A DNA stretch of 64,000 bases from Bremerella alba (GTDB lineage Bacteria > Planctomycetota > Planctomycetia > Pirellulales > Pirellulaceae): contig NZ_JABRWO010000004.1 of NCBI RefSeq assembly GCF_013618625.1, forward strand, positions 1 to 64,000, in the 5' to 3' direction. The position numbers and the translations under genes are program-made. Below the pieces are notes generated by a model. That model was not told the origin of the DNA and searched no databases. It saw only the letters and a list, made by a program, of their open reading frames with translations. Shown one piece after another: positions 17,391-26,216 of the stretch (the stretch's first letter is position 1; each line of letters starts with the position of its first letter).

Positions 17391-17422
17391 AAAAAACATG
17401 CCCACGTGGTTACGTGGGCATG
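17391..17422 (-). terminator. intrinsic terminator between rplO and secY
   Basis: An 11-bp perfect stem CATGCCCACGT / ACGTGGGCATG with a GGTT tetraloop begins 19 bases after the rplO stop and runs into six T residues on the minus strand. It should end the S10-spc transcript, so secY-adk-map needs its own promoter or read-through. Confidence 0.85.
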
Positions 17423-17440
17423 ATTTATTTTGTCTCTAAA

Positions 17441-17938
17441 TTAAGACTTAGCCTCTTTGGCCGATTCTTTTTTCTCAGCCACAGTCGTAATGCGAACGAC
17501 CGTATTGCAGGTACCGCCTGCTTTTTCAATCTTTTCCTTAGCCGATGCGCTGAAGCGGTGAGCTTCCACGGTCAGCTTCTTGGAAAGTTCGCCGTCGCCG
17601 AGAATCTTTACTTCGTCAAAGCGACGCTTGCAAAGACCCTTTTCTCGCAACGATTCGATGTTGACCGTATCGCCGTCATTGAAAAGGTCATTGAGAGCCT
17701 TAATGTTGACTTCGGAGACCGTCAATGCCCAGCGGTTATTGAAACCACGCTTGGGGACGTGACGAACAATCGGGGTCTGACCACCCTGGAAGGTCGCTCG
17801 GTTGGACCAACCAGCTCGACTGCGAGCACCCTTGTGACCACGCTGCGATGTCTTGCCCCAACCACTACCGGTACCACGACCAATACGTTGGCGACGCTTA
17901 TTCTTTTGAACGCCTTGGTTGATATCGTGCAAACTCAT
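17441..17938 (-). CDS. rplO: 50S ribosomal protein L15
   Basis: L15 is an early assembly protein of the large subunit. The 165 residues include the Gly/Lys/Arg-rich N-terminal extension with RIGRGTGSGWGKTSQRGHKG and the globular C-terminal part, plus a Lys/Glu-rich tail of about 15 residues beyond the usual end. Its ATG overlaps the last base of the rpsE stop (TAATG). Gene rpmD (L30), normally between rpsE and rplO, is missing. Confidence 0.97.
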   Translation of the reverse strand: MSLHDINQGVQKNKRRQRIGRGTGSGWGKTSQRGHKGARSRAGWSNRATFQGGQTPIVRHVPKRGFNNRWALTVSEVNIKALNDLFNDGDTVNIESLREKGLCKRRFDEVKILGDGELSKKLTVEAHRFSASAKEKIEKAGGTCNTVVRITTVAEKKESAKEAKS

Positions 17939-18420
17939 TAGACGGAAACTCCTCGCAGGCGTTGAATTTCTTCCTTGGTTCGCAGTTGCTCCAGTGCGTT
18001 CAGAGTGGCTTTCACCAGCACGACTGGGTTTGTCGAACCGAAGCTCTTGGTCAAAACGTCATGGATACCTGCGGCTTCGCAAACTGCTCGAACCGAAGCA
18101 CCGGCGATAACGCCTGTACCAGGGTGAGCCGGAAGCATAACCACACGACCCGCACCGAAGGTTCCGATGACCTTATGAGGGATCGAACCCTCAACGATCG
18201 GAACGCTCAGCATTTTGCGTTCAGCTTGCTTGACAGCCTTTTGGACGCTTGGCGGCACTTCGTTTGCCTTGCCATAGCCCCAACCGACCTTACTCTTGCC
18301 GTCACCAATGACGACCATTGCCGCGAAGCTGAAACGACGACCACCCTTGACCACGGCGGCACAACGCTTGATCTTCACGACCTTTTCGACGAATCCGCCT
18401 TTGCCAGAATCTTTCGCCAC
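17938..18420 (-). CDS. rpsE: 30S ribosomal protein S5
   Basis: This 160-residue S5 affects decoding accuracy and mRNA unwinding at the entry site. It shows the double-stranded RNA-binding-like N-terminal half with VVKGGRRFSFAAMVVIGDGK and the C-terminal half with VMLPAHPGTGVIAGASVRAV. The loop VKGGRRFSF carries residues linked to spectinomycin response in other bacteria and looks wild type. It lies between rplR and rplO. Confidence 0.97.
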   Translation of the reverse strand: MAKDSGKGGFVEKVVKIKRCAAVVKGGRRFSFAAMVVIGDGKSKVGWGYGKANEVPPSVQKAVKQAERKMLSVPIVEGSIPHKVIGTFGAGRVVMLPAHPGTGVIAGASVRAVCEAAGIHDVLTKSFGSTNPVVLVKATLNALEQLRTKEEIQRLRGVSV

Positions 18421-18497
18421 GGTATTGGCTCTCCCGTTTGGATGATGCCGATCTGTCGATCAGCTTTTCCCAACGCTTTGAATGACTTAGTTATCTA

Positions 18498-18863
18498 CTA
18501 GAAGTCCAATCCACTTTCGCGAGCAGCAGTTGCCAACGCGGCAACTCGACCGTTGTAGCGAAAATGTCCACGATCGAAGCAAACCTGCTTCAGGCCGGCA
18601 GCTAATGCCTTGTCGGCGATTGCCTTGCCAATCTTCGCGGCGGCTTCACAGTTTCCAGCGGTAGCATCTGCACGCAGATCTTTATCGCGAGAAGAAGCCG
18701 ACACAATCGTGCGGCCTGATTCATCATCGATAATCTGACAGTAGATGTTGTTATTGCTTCGGAAGATCGTCAATCGAGGACGTTCGGCGTTGCCGCGAAC
18801 CTTTCGACGGACATGATTACTCCGACGTTTCCGCTGCTTGGAAATGAATTTCTGCTTGTTCAC
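18498..18863 (-). CDS. rplR: 50S ribosomal protein L18
   Basis: This 121-residue protein binds 5S rRNA in the central protuberance with L5. The features are the basic N-terminal RKRRSNHVRRKVRGNAERP, the RLTIFRSNNNIYCQIIDD strand pair and the C-terminal CFDRGHFRYNGRVAALA motif. Length is normal. It lies between rplF and rpsE. Confidence 0.97.
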   Translation of the reverse strand: MNKQKFISKQRKRRSNHVRRKVRGNAERPRLTIFRSNNNIYCQIIDDESGRTIVSASSRDKDLRADATAGNCEAAAKIGKAIADKALAAGLKQVCFDRGHFRYNGRVAALATAARESGLDF

Positions 18864-18937
18864 GACTCAACTAGCCTCGTGGGTGCTACGGTGACAGCCG
18901 CAGCACGATGACTTCAATTAACGTGGTTGATTACCGA

Positions 18938-19483
18938 CTACTTACCAGCGGCCTTACCAGGCTTCAGCTTAATGCGTTCGCCCTGATAGCGGACCCCTTT
19001 GCCCTTATACGGCTCAGGCTTACGGCTGGCACGCACTTCGGCAGCGAACTGTCCGACGCGTTGCTTGTCGATTCCCTTGACCAGAACATGCGTTTGATCG
19101 GGGCAGGTGACGGTAAGATCCTTAGGGATCTTCTTGTGAATTTCGTTTGCGAAACCGACGCGTAGTTGCAGGACGTCGCCAGCGATTGCCGCCAGATAAC
19201 CAACCCCCACAACTTCCAATCGTTTCTCATAACCCTTCTCGACGCCTTCGACCATGTTAGCGATCAAAGCGCGAGTCAGCCCGTGCATGGCTTTGCCAGT
19301 ACGCGTATCTTCTTTACGCGTAATCAACACTTCCTTGTCATCTTCGCCCATTGCGATAGAAATGACAGGATTCGCCGTGTAAGAGAGCTTACCCAGGGGG
19401 CCTTCAACGTTGACGGTTTGACCGTCTATTGAGACCTTGACCTTTTCAGGCAGGGCAACAGGTTTTCTACCTAGTCGGGACAT
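18938..19483 (-). CDS. rplF: 50S ribosomal protein L6
   Basis: This 181-residue L6 lies near the sarcin-ricin loop and factor-binding site. It has two related domains; it starts MSRLGRKPVALPEKVKVSI, with EGPLGKLSY in the first domain and the C-terminal KPEPYKGKGVRYQGERIKLK motif. Length is normal. It is placed between rpsH and rplR. Confidence 0.97.
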   Translation of the reverse strand: MSRLGRKPVALPEKVKVSIDGQTVNVEGPLGKLSYTANPVISIAMGEDDKEVLITRKEDTRTGKAMHGLTRALIANMVEGVEKGYEKRLEVVGVGYLAAIAGDVLQLRVGFANEIHKKIPKDLTVTCPDQTHVLVKGIDKQRVGQFAAEVRASRKPEPYKGKGVRYQGERIKLKPGKAAGK

Positions 19484-19616
19484 TTTCTTAACCTAACTTG
19501 AGGCAATGGGTCTCTACGAAGGAGACTGTCCTAATGGATGTATGGATTCGAGGCTTGGCTTAGCGGACCACCGATATTCTGTAACCCTTGGGGTCAGCAG
19601 ATCTACCGGAAGGACA

Positions 19617-20012
19617 CTACCAGACTTCGCACAAAACTTCGCCACCGACCTTCTTTTGGCGAGCTTCACGATCGCTGACCACACCGCTAGAGGTGCTGAT
19701 CACCGTGATGCCCATGCCGTTAAGGATCGGACGTAAATCGGTCGACTTAGAGTAAATGCGACGACCTGGTTTACTGACACGCTTGATGTGCTGAATTACG
19801 CGTTCCCCACTGGGGCCGTACTTCAGTTCCAAGCGGATCTGTTTAACCGGAAGGTCCTCGGTTTCTACCCAGTCCCAGATATAGCCTTCACGCTTCAGCA
19901 CATCGGCCAAACCGCGTTTGACTTTAGACGTAGGCATTTCAACGTGTGGATGCTCGACGCGAACCGCATTGCGTATGCGGGTTAACATGTCGGCGATAGG
20001 GTCGGTCATCAT
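19617..20012 (-). CDS. rpsH: 30S ribosomal protein S8
   Basis: This 131-residue S8 is a primary 16S rRNA-binding protein and, in E. coli, the translational repressor of the spc operon. Signature parts are MMTDPIADMLTRIRNAVRVEH and the C-terminal GMGITVISTSSGVVSDREAR. It lies 16 bases after rpsN, so the two are tightly linked. Confidence 0.97.
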   Translation of the reverse strand: MMTDPIADMLTRIRNAVRVEHPHVEMPTSKVKRGLADVLKREGYIWDWVETEDLPVKQIRLELKYGPSGERVIQHIKRVSKPGRRIYSKSTDLRPILNGMGITVISTSSGVVSDREARQKKVGGEVLCEVW

Positions 20013-20028
20013 AATACTTCGGGTCCCC

Positions 20029-20214
20029 TTACCAACTCGCCTTGCGTAAACCTGGAATTAGCCCTCGATCCGCCAAATTGCGAATACAGATACGGCAGAC
20101 ACCAAACTTTCGATACACGGCACGCGGACGGCCGCACATGTTGCAGCGACGCTCACGCCGAGACGAAAATTTCGGCTCGCGATTGGCCTTGGCGATTTTT
20201 GACTTGCTTGCCAC
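20029..20214 (-). CDS. rpsN: 30S ribosomal protein S14, zinc-binding type
   Basis: This 61-residue short S14 carries CNMC and CRIC (two C-x2-C pairs), the zinc ribbon of the C+ (type Z) form, and ends [15 protein letters not shown]. The longer zinc-free form would be near 100 residues. It lies between rplE and rpsH. Confidence 0.97.
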   Translation of the reverse strand: MASKSKIAKANREPKFSSRRERRCNMCGRPRAVYRKFGVCRICIRNLADRGLIPGLRKASW

Positions 20215-20289
20215 GAGGATTTCCTACCTGGAAAACGAATCGACTGGGTAACAAACGTTCTATATACGGTCCGGTCTAAGTACTACGAC

Positions 20290-20862
20290 TTAGGCGGTCT
20301 TCTTCTTTTTTGGGTCTTCTCGCTGGAACGGCATGCCCAACAAGGTCAGCAGCTCCCGAGCTTCGTCGTCGGTTGCCCCGGTGGTAACGAAGGTAATGTC
20401 CATCCCTTGCTGACGGGTGTATTTGTCCGGGTTCAATTCCGGAAACACCATCTGCTCGGTAAGGCCCATCGTGTAGTTGCCATTACCATCAAAACTTTTT
20501 GGATTCACACCACGAAAGTCGCGAACCTGAGGAAGAGCCAGGGAAACCAGGCGATCCAGAAATTCGTACATCCGTTGACGTCGCAACGTGACCTTCACGC
20601 CGATTGGCATGCCTTCACGCAGCTTAAACGCGGCGACACTCTTCCGAGCACGACAAATCATCGGGCGTTGGCCGGTGAATTCAGTCATGGACTCGGCAGC
20701 TTCGTCGACATGCTTCTTTTCGGTGACGGCCGTACCGACACCCATGTTGACAACGATCTTACGCAACCGTGGCAGGTTCATAGGGTTTTTACGCCCCAGC
20801 TTCTCTGCCAATGCGGCAAGCACATCGTTTTCGTATTGTTCTTGAAGTCGTGGTTTGCTCAT
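20290..20862 (-). CDS. rplE: 50S ribosomal protein L5
   Basis: This 190-residue 5S rRNA-binding protein of the central protuberance starts MSKPRLQEQYENDVLAAL. It shows KIVVNMGVGTAVTE, the FTGQRPMICRARKSVAAFK segment and the DFRGVNPKSFDGNGNYTMG loop that touches P-site tRNA. It ends in a Lys-rich tail about ten residues longer than usual. It lies between rplX and rpsN. Confidence 0.98.
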   Translation of the reverse strand: MSKPRLQEQYENDVLAALAEKLGRKNPMNLPRLRKIVVNMGVGTAVTEKKHVDEAAESMTEFTGQRPMICRARKSVAAFKLREGMPIGVKVTLRRQRMYEFLDRLVSLALPQVRDFRGVNPKSFDGNGNYTMGLTEQMVFPELNPDKYTRQQGMDITFVTTGATDDEARELLTLLGMPFQREDPKKKKTA

Positions 20863-20925
20863 GGCTTATCTCGAACGATTACCGGCTCACGCCATTTTGA
20901 TTTTGGGACTGCAGCTAAGCAGTAA

Positions 20926-21261
20926 TTACTTGGCCGGACTAAGCTGGCCGATCTCGGCATTGCATGACTTGCAATAGCGAACCTTGCTGCCGTCCTCTTT
21001 GATCTTGGCACCCGTCTTAGTGCGTGATTTGCACTCTGTGCAAACCAGCATGACGTTGGAAATGTCGATTGGCATTTCCTTCGACAGCTTGCCGCCCTTA
21101 GGATTACGCTGGCTCGGTTTCACGTGCTTGTAAACCTTAGCCGCACCTTCGACGAGGAGCTTGCCCTTCTCAGGGAAGACCTTTAGCACTTTGCCGCGAA
21201 GTTCGCTGGCCGAATCGGCGCCGGTGATTATTTCGACGGTGTCGTCAACTTTGATATGCAT
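20926..21261 (-). CDS. rplX: 50S ribosomal protein L24
   Basis: This 111-residue L24 is an assembly initiator. It has a KOW-type start (VDDTVEIITGADSASELRGK), the KHVKPSQRNPKGG loop, and a C-terminal zinc-ribbon-like pair CTEC / CKSC as in C+ L24 proteins. Its start overlaps the rplN stop by one base. Confidence 0.97.
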   Translation of the reverse strand: MHIKVDDTVEIITGADSASELRGKVLKVFPEKGKLLVEGAAKVYKHVKPSQRNPKGGKLSKEMPIDISNVMLVCTECKSRTKTGAKIKEDGSKVRYCKSCNAEIGQLSPAK

Positions 21262-21629
21262 TAGACCACCTCATTGGCCAAACTGACGATCTTCATGAAC
21301 TTGCGCTCACGCAGTTCACGAGCGACCGCACCGAATATACGCGTGCCGCGCGGATTATTGTCTTTATCAATCAGCACAACCGCATTGCGATCGAACCGAA
21401 TATAACTACCGTCCGCACGACGAGTCGGCTTCTTACAGCGAACGATCACGGCTCGAACGACGGCCTTCTTCTTAACGTCCGCACCTGGCACAACTTCCTT
21501 TACCGAGCAGATAATCACGTCACCTAGGCCAGCGGTTCGCTTACGCGTACCACCGAGAACCTTAATGCACATGACCTGCTTCGCTCCGGTGTTGTCGGCG
21601 ACGGCCAGTCTTGTTTCTTGTTGAATCAT
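21261..21629 (-). CDS. rplN: 50S ribosomal protein L14
   Basis: This 122-residue L14 forms bridge B8 and the docking site for RsfS. It begins [20 protein letters not shown] and contains [16 protein letters not shown] and the C-terminal [20 protein letters not shown]. Length and sequence are typical. It shares one base with the rplX start. Confidence 0.98.
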   Translation of the reverse strand: MIQQETRLAVADNTGAKQVMCIKVLGGTRKRTAGLGDVIICSVKEVVPGADVKKKAVVRAVIVRCKKPTRRADGSYIRFDRNAVVLIDKDNNPRGTRIFGAVARELRERKFMKIVSLANEVV

Positions 21630-21691
21630 CGCTTTTTAAATCCAACCCTATGCCGCAGCCGATATATTGGCCTTGGCGGTGAACGGGAGCT

Positions 21692-22006
21692 TTAGCTATC
21701 TTCTTGGTCTTGTAGGTGAGCCGCTTGTTCACGGGCAGCTTTCAAAGCAGCCACGTCAACTTCGGTGCTCTTTTCCACGATCCGAACCAGTTCCCAACGC
21801 TTTGTCTTGCTGCGCGGGCGGCTCTCGATGATCTCAACCCGATCGCCCAAGCCCGACTCGTTGTTTTCGTCGTGCACATGGCAAACCATGCGGCGCGAGT
21901 AGTACTTGCCGTACAGCGGATGACGGATGCGACGGGCGATTTCGACGCGACGCGTCTTGTCTTGCTTGTCGCCAGTCACCCGACCGACCAATACTTTCTT
22001 GGGCAT
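21692..22006 (-). CDS. rpsQ: 30S ribosomal protein S17
   Basis: S17 is an OB-fold primary 16S-binding protein. The core MPKKVLVGRVTGDKQDKT, RRIRHPLYGKYYSRR and VEIIESRPRSKTKRWELV is intact. At 104 residues it has a C-terminal helix of about 20 residues, charged and Ala-rich, beyond the usual 80-87. It lies between rpmC and rplN. Confidence 0.97.
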   Translation of the reverse strand: MPKKVLVGRVTGDKQDKTRRVEIARRIRHPLYGKYYSRRMVCHVHDENNESGLGDRVEIIESRPRSKTKRWELVRIVEKSTEVDVAALKAAREQAAHLQDQEDS

Positions 22007-22036
22007 TGCCGAATCTCTCTTATAACTTCGCTTGAA

Positions 22037-22240
22037 TTAGGTACTGGCCGCAGCGGCTGTACGCTCGGCTTGAATCGTTTTAATCCGAGCCACCAACTTG
22101 CGATTCTTCGCTAGTTCGCTCGGGGCGTCCAAACGCTCGGTCTGGGACTGAACACGCAATCGAAACAAAACATCCATGGCGTTTTTCAAGTTCGCCTGGA
22201 GCTGTTCCTCGCTCAGTTCTCGCAATTCACTTGCTTTCAT
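22037..22240 (-). CDS. rpmC: 50S ribosomal protein L29
   Basis: This 67-residue two-helix protein sits near the tunnel exit, next to L23, and contacts trigger factor and SRP. It starts MKASELRELSEEQLQANLKN and includes FRLRVQSQTERLDAPSEL and the basic VARIKTIQAER. A longer frame to 22300 adds 20 basic residues that are not part of the family, so the internal ATG is chosen. Confidence 0.95.
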   Translation of the reverse strand: MKASELRELSEEQLQANLKNAMDVLFRLRVQSQTERLDAPSELAKNRKLVARIKTIQAERTAAAAST

Positions 22241-22314
22241 AGCCTTATCGCCTAATCTATTTCGCTTGCGGTTTACTCGCCGCCGACCATCACCGGCCAA
22301 ATCCTAAAACAGGA

Positions 22315-22749
22315 TTAGGCCTCAGTTGTTTCCAGTTCCGGACGACGACGCACAAAGCGACACCGAACCGGCATCTTGTGAGCTAAACGAGCAAAGCAAA
22401 TCTTCGCTTGTTGCTCTGTGACACCTTTGAGCTCGTACATAACCGTGCCGGGCTTTACAGTGGCAACCCAACGGGCAGGCTCACCTTTACCCTTACCCAT
22501 ACGAGTCTCCAACGGACGAGCCGTTACGGACTTGTGAGGGAAGATCCGGATGTACAATTTACCGATACCACGGACGTACTGCTGGGCAGCGATACGACCC
22601 GCTTCAATCGTTTGGGCGGTAATATGTCCCGCTTGTGTGGATTGAAGTCCAAAATCACCAAGGACGACGGTATTGCCACGAGTGGCGTTACCTTTTATAC
22701 GTCTTCTTTGGCTTTTTCGGTGCTTCACTCGTCGAGGCATCATAGCCAT
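22315..22749 (-). CDS. rplP: 50S ribosomal protein L16
   Basis: This protein of up to 144 residues binds near the A-site tRNA elbow and the peptidyl transferase centre. Hallmarks are MPRRVKHRKSQRRRIKGNA, AGRIAAQQYVRGIGKLYIRI, and RMGKGKGEPARWVATVKPG with the conserved GKGKG loop. Its 5' end overlaps the rpsC coding sequence by up to 62 bases in another frame. The start may be the third or first of the closely spaced ATG codons (22740-22749). Confidence 0.96.
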   Translation of the reverse strand: MAMMPRRVKHRKSQRRRIKGNATRGNTVVLGDFGLQSTQAGHITAQTIEAGRIAAQQYVRGIGKLYIRIFPHKSVTARPLETRMGKGKGEPARWVATVKPGTVMYELKGVTEQQAKICFARLAHKMPVRCRFVRRRPELETTEA

Positions 22750-23410
22750 CGGAGTCGTCCCCTTCGTAAAAACCGTTATTGATCCAGACCTGAACCCCGA
22801 TGTGTCCCTGCGGCGTACGTGCTTCGGTGAAGCCGTAATCGATTTTAGCCCGCAGGGTGCTCAACGGAATCGATCCTTCAATTTGCTTTTCGCGGCGAGC
22901 CATTTCCGCACCACCAAGACGGCCAGCCATTTGGATTTTGATGCCTCGGGCACCGGCCTCCATGGTGCTTTCGATCGACCGTTTCATGGTACGGCGAAAG
23001 CTGGCACGCTTGGCCAACTGGTCAGCGATATCCTCGGCGACCAACTGGGCTCGCAGTTCTGGACGACCGACTTCTTCAATCTTCAGATTGATGCGACGGC
23101 CAACCAGGTTTTGCAGTTCTTCCTGCAGCTTCTCGACTTCCTGACCCTTCTGACCGATGATCAGACCAGGTCGGGCAACGAACAGTGTCACGCGAACTTC
23201 GTCGCGAGTTCGTTCGATCTCAACTTTGTCGATGCCTGCATTACGATACTTTTGACGAATGCGTTGATCAGGGTGCTTCAGGATGAAGCCGCGGATCTTT
23301 TTATCTTCTAGCAACAGTGCTGGAAAATCACGCTTCGACGCAAACCACTTGCTCTTCCACCCGATCATCACACCGGTACGAAACGCAATTGGATTAACTT
23401 TTTGTCCCAT
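22688..23410 (-). CDS. rpsC: 30S ribosomal protein S3
   Basis: This 240-residue S3 forms part of the mRNA entry channel helicase site. It starts MGQKVNPIAFRTGVMIGWKS and has a KH domain with RPGLIIGQKGQEVEKLQEEL and the RRTMKRSIESTMEAGARGIK helix. A flexible tail of about 25 residues (Asp/Ser-rich, then Lys-rich) follows the core. That tail is encoded by the stretch overlapping rplP. The frame extends 33 bases upstream but the MGQKV start is family-conserved. Confidence 0.97.
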   Translation of the reverse strand: MGQKVNPIAFRTGVMIGWKSKWFASKRDFPALLLEDKKIRGFILKHPDQRIRQKYRNAGIDKVEIERTRDEVRVTLFVARPGLIIGQKGQEVEKLQEELQNLVGRRINLKIEEVGRPELRAQLVAEDIADQLAKRASFRRTMKRSIESTMEAGARGIKIQMAGRLGGAEMARREKQIEGSIPLSTLRAKIDYGFTEARTPQGHIGVQVWINNGFYEGDDSDGYDASTSEAPKKPKKTYKR

Positions 23411-23455
23411 GCTTGTCTCTCGACTCGAAGACGGGGCAGCCAACGTGTGGTTGCC

Positions 23456-23806
23456 TTAGCCTTGGAGCTCCTCCAGGGTGACGTGAATGTGACAGGTCCG
23501 CTTCAAAATCGGGAAAGCGCTTCCACGTGCTCGGGGGCGGAATCGCTTAATGATCGGGCCACCATCGACGCGAGCCTCTCGAACAAACAAAGCCTGCTGA
23601 TTCGCAGCGCGACCTTCGTTCTGTTCTGAATCTTGCGAATTGCCAATGGCACTCTTAATGACTTCTTCCAGCATGCGAGCACCCCGCTGCGGTTGGTACC
23701 GCAGAATGTCGAGTGCTTCCTCGGCCAGTTTGCCACGCACCAAATCGGTTAGCGGGCGCACCTTTCGCGGACTGATGCGTGCCAGTCGGTGGGTCGCTTT
23801 GAACAT
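23456..23806 (-). CDS. rplV: 50S ribosomal protein L22
   Basis: This 116-residue L22 lines the peptide exit tunnel. It shows ARISPRKVRPLTDLVRGK, the helix with ALDILRYQPQRGARMLEEV, and a tunnel loop region containing FRPRARGSAFPILKRTCHIH. The macrolide-associated loop is of normal length. It lies between rpsS and rpsC. Confidence 0.97.
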   Translation of the reverse strand: MFKATHRLARISPRKVRPLTDLVRGKLAEEALDILRYQPQRGARMLEEVIKSAIGNSQDSEQNEGRAANQQALFVREARVDGGPIIKRFRPRARGSAFPILKRTCHIHVTLEELQG

Positions 23807-23892
23807 GGTTGATCAACTCCTCGATCCACGAGCGTTGGGCAAGGCCCTTATTAGCCGTGGGCAGCCAAGCTGCATTTGCCAATCGATGTGCG

Positions 23893-24165
23893 TTATTTCT
23901 TCTTCTTGTCAGAACCGTGACCACGAAAGGTTCGCGTCGGCGAGAACTCGCCGAGCTTATGCCCGATCATGTCCTCGGTGACATAAACCTTCAGGTGGGC
24001 CTTGCCATTGTGGACCATGAACGTGTGGCCGATGAACTCAGGAATGATCGTGCAAGATCTTGCCCAAGTCTTAATCGGGTCCTTCGTGCCAGCTTCTTCT
24101 TGCTTGGCAACCTTTTCGTAAACGTTCGGGTCGACGTACGGCCCTTTTTTTAGGGATCGGCTCAT
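23893..24165 (-). CDS. rpsS: 30S ribosomal protein S19
   Basis: This 90-residue head protein contacts S13 and the A-site finger. It starts [19 protein letters not shown] and has [20 protein letters not shown] and [15 protein letters not shown] near the end, followed by a short Lys tail. Typical in all respects. It lies between rplB and rplV. Confidence 0.98.
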   Translation of the reverse strand: MSRSLKKGPYVDPNVYEKVAKQEEAGTKDPIKTWARSCTIIPEFIGHTFMVHNGKAHLKVYVTEDMIGHKLGEFSPTRTFRGHGSDKKKK

Positions 24166-24225
24166 CTTTGAAAACCTTTAGGATCGCGGCTTGGCGGCCT
24201 AACTTTCCGTGTGCTGTGGGGGCTC

Positions 24226-25086
24226 TTACTTCAACAACTTCAGCAGACCATAACGACGCGAACGACGGCGTCGAACGATCGAGCGGTTGGAAGCCTTTTT
24301 GCGGTGACGTGTTGCTCCACCCTTTGTCGGCTTACCTTGCGGCGTAACCGGGTGGCGACCACCCTTCGTTCGGCCTTCACCACCACCGTGCGGGTGATCG
24401 ACCGGGTTCATCGCGGTACCACGAACGTGAGGACGACGACCTAACCAACGCTTACGGCCAGCCTTACCCAGCGAAACCTTTTCGTGATCCGGGTTGCTAA
24501 CACGACCAATGGTCGCACGGCAACGGCTGGAAACACGACGAATCTCACCACTGGGCAGCGAAAGCTGAGCCCAGTCGGCTTCACAAGCCATTAACGTCGC
24601 GGAGCTACCAGCCGAGCGGCACATCTCGCCACCACGACCAGGAGTCATCTCGACATTATGAACAGTGGTACCGGCTGGAATATTCTTCAGTGGCAAGCAG
24701 TTACCGACAGTCGGCGATGCTTCGCTACCACTTTGAACTCTGTCACCGGCCTTCAGGCCATCGGGAGCCAGGATGTATCGCTTCTCGCCGTCCAGGTAGT
24801 TCAACAGGGCGATACGAGCACTGCGGTTCGGATCGTACTGCACCGATGCAACCATCGCCGGCACGCCATCTTTGGCGCGACGAAAGTCGATCACTCGGTA
24901 ACGACGCTTATGGCCGCCACCACGGTGACGAGTTGTAATCTTACCTTGGTTATTACGACCGCCGGTTTTGGTCAACTTCCGGAGAAGCTTCCGTTCAGGC
25001 TTCGCGCCCTTGGTCAACTCCTTGAAGTCGCTGACCGAGGCGTTACGACGCCCAGCGGAGGTCGGCTTATATTTTCGGATACCCAT
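24226..25086 (-). CDS. rplB: 50S ribosomal protein L2
   Basis: This 286-residue L2 is needed for subunit association and peptidyl transfer. It starts [20 protein letters not shown] and has the conserved [18 protein letters not shown] segment. The C-terminal [18 protein letters not shown] carries the functionally important histidine. Length is slightly above the usual 273-277. It lies between rplW and rpsS. Confidence 0.98.
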   Translation of the reverse strand: MGIRKYKPTSAGRRNASVSDFKELTKGAKPERKLLRKLTKTGGRNNQGKITTRHRGGGHKRRYRVIDFRRAKDGVPAMVASVQYDPNRSARIALLNYLDGEKRYILAPDGLKAGDRVQSGSEASPTVGNCLPLKNIPAGTTVHNVEMTPGRGGEMCRSAGSSATLMACEADWAQLSLPSGEIRRVSSRCRATIGRVSNPDHEKVSLGKAGRKRWLGRRPHVRGTAMNPVDHPHGGGEGRTKGGRHPVTPQGKPTKGGATRHRKKASNRSIVRRRRSRRYGLLKLLK

Positions 25087-25141
25087 GGTTCGTCTCGTAG
25101 TTTATTACGGGTCGCTGTCTTATGCGGAGGACCGGTCTCGA

Positions 25142-25468
25142 TTAATAGAAGTCGATCTTTTGATCATCAGCCAACGTCACGATGGCCTTCTTCCAGTTAC
25201 GAGTCGTTCCGTTGCGAAAACGATAACGGCGGGACTTACCCTTCCGAGTCTGCGTCTTCACGCTGGCGACTTTGACGTCGAACAACTCTTCGATCGCACG
25301 ACGGACATCCAACTTGGTGGCGACCGGAGCGATCTCAAACGTGTATTGATTCAAGTCTTCCGAAACCTGAACACCCTTCTCAGTAACCAGCGGACGCAAA
25401 ATCACCTGGTGTGAATCAAGCGTACGGGTCGGGGTGTCTGTGCTCGGTTTGTAGTAAGGCCGTGCCAT
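25142..25468 (-). CDS. rplW: 50S ribosomal protein L23
   Basis: This 108-residue tunnel-exit protein is the docking site for trigger factor and SRP. Family features are VILRPLVTEKGVQ, the DVRRAIEELFDVKVASVKT helix-strand unit and the basic loop RKGKSRRYRFRNG. The extended N-terminal 20 residues are slightly longer than usual. It lies between rplD and rplB. Confidence 0.96.
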   Translation of the reverse strand: MARPYYKPSTDTPTRTLDSHQVILRPLVTEKGVQVSEDLNQYTFEIAPVATKLDVRRAIEELFDVKVASVKTQTRKGKSRRYRFRNGTTRNWKKAIVTLADDQKIDFY

Positions 25469-25533
25469 GTTGGCACCTCTGTCACTATGTCAGGTTGAAT
25501 TGATTTACTGCCAAGCCAATCGGCTGCCAGCGA

Positions 25534-26166
25534 CTACTCGCCCTTATCGCTTTTACGCAGCGAATCTAGGGCAGCCTTCGTGATGACTAGCTTCCGCGGA
25601 CGCAATACAGAGTAGGCATTCAGTTCAGCAACGGGAGTTACGGAAACGCCTTCGATGTTTCGTGCACTGCGAAAGAAAATCGGGTCGTGCTTCTCTAATG
25701 CAATCCCGATCTTTTGACCGTAAATGCCGAGGGCCTTCAAAGCACCTGCAACGCTCTTGGTCTTAATTTCATCTTGAGCCAGGTCATCAACGACAACCAC
25801 TTGCTCGCCTTGGATCTTGCTGGCGATCGCCATTCGAGTCGCGATCTTCAATGCCTTCTTATTCAACCGATACGAGTAATCGCGAGGGCGAATCGCAAAA
25901 ATCTGACCACCACCACGGCGAATACCACTTCGCTTGGAACCGGCACGTGCGTTACCGGTACCTTTCTGGCGATACATCTTCTTTGTCGAACCAGCCACTT
26001 CGGCGCGAGTCTTCGTGCGGTGCGTACCCTGGCGAAGATTCGCCTGGTACATCACAACGGCGTCGTGCATCAACTGCTTGTTGATCGACGGAGCAATTTC
26101 AGCCGGGTCAAGCTCGTACTTGCCGACTTCCTTTCCGCTCTTGTCAAAAATTGGCAAACTGACCAT
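25534..26166 (-). CDS. rplD: 50S ribosomal protein L4
   Basis: This 210-residue tunnel protein is, in E. coli, also the autogenous repressor of the S10 operon. Hallmarks are the loop STKKMYRQKGTGNARAGSKR, GGGQIFAIRPRDYSYRLNKK and the C-terminal YSVLRPRKLVITKAALDSL. The erythromycin-associated KGTGNARAG loop is unmodified. It lies between rplC and rplW. Confidence 0.98.
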   Translation of the reverse strand: MVSLPIFDKSGKEVGKYELDPAEIAPSINKQLMHDAVVMYQANLRQGTHRTKTRAEVAGSTKKMYRQKGTGNARAGSKRSGIRRGGGQIFAIRPRDYSYRLNKKALKIATRMAIASKIQGEQVVVVDDLAQDEIKTKSVAGALKALGIYGQKIGIALEKHDPIFFRSARNIEGVSVTPVAELNAYSVLRPRKLVITKAALDSLRKSDKGE

Positions 26167-26216
26167 AGGACTATTCTTTCACGCGTTGACGCGACTTATG
26201 ACTTCAAGGCTCGCCG

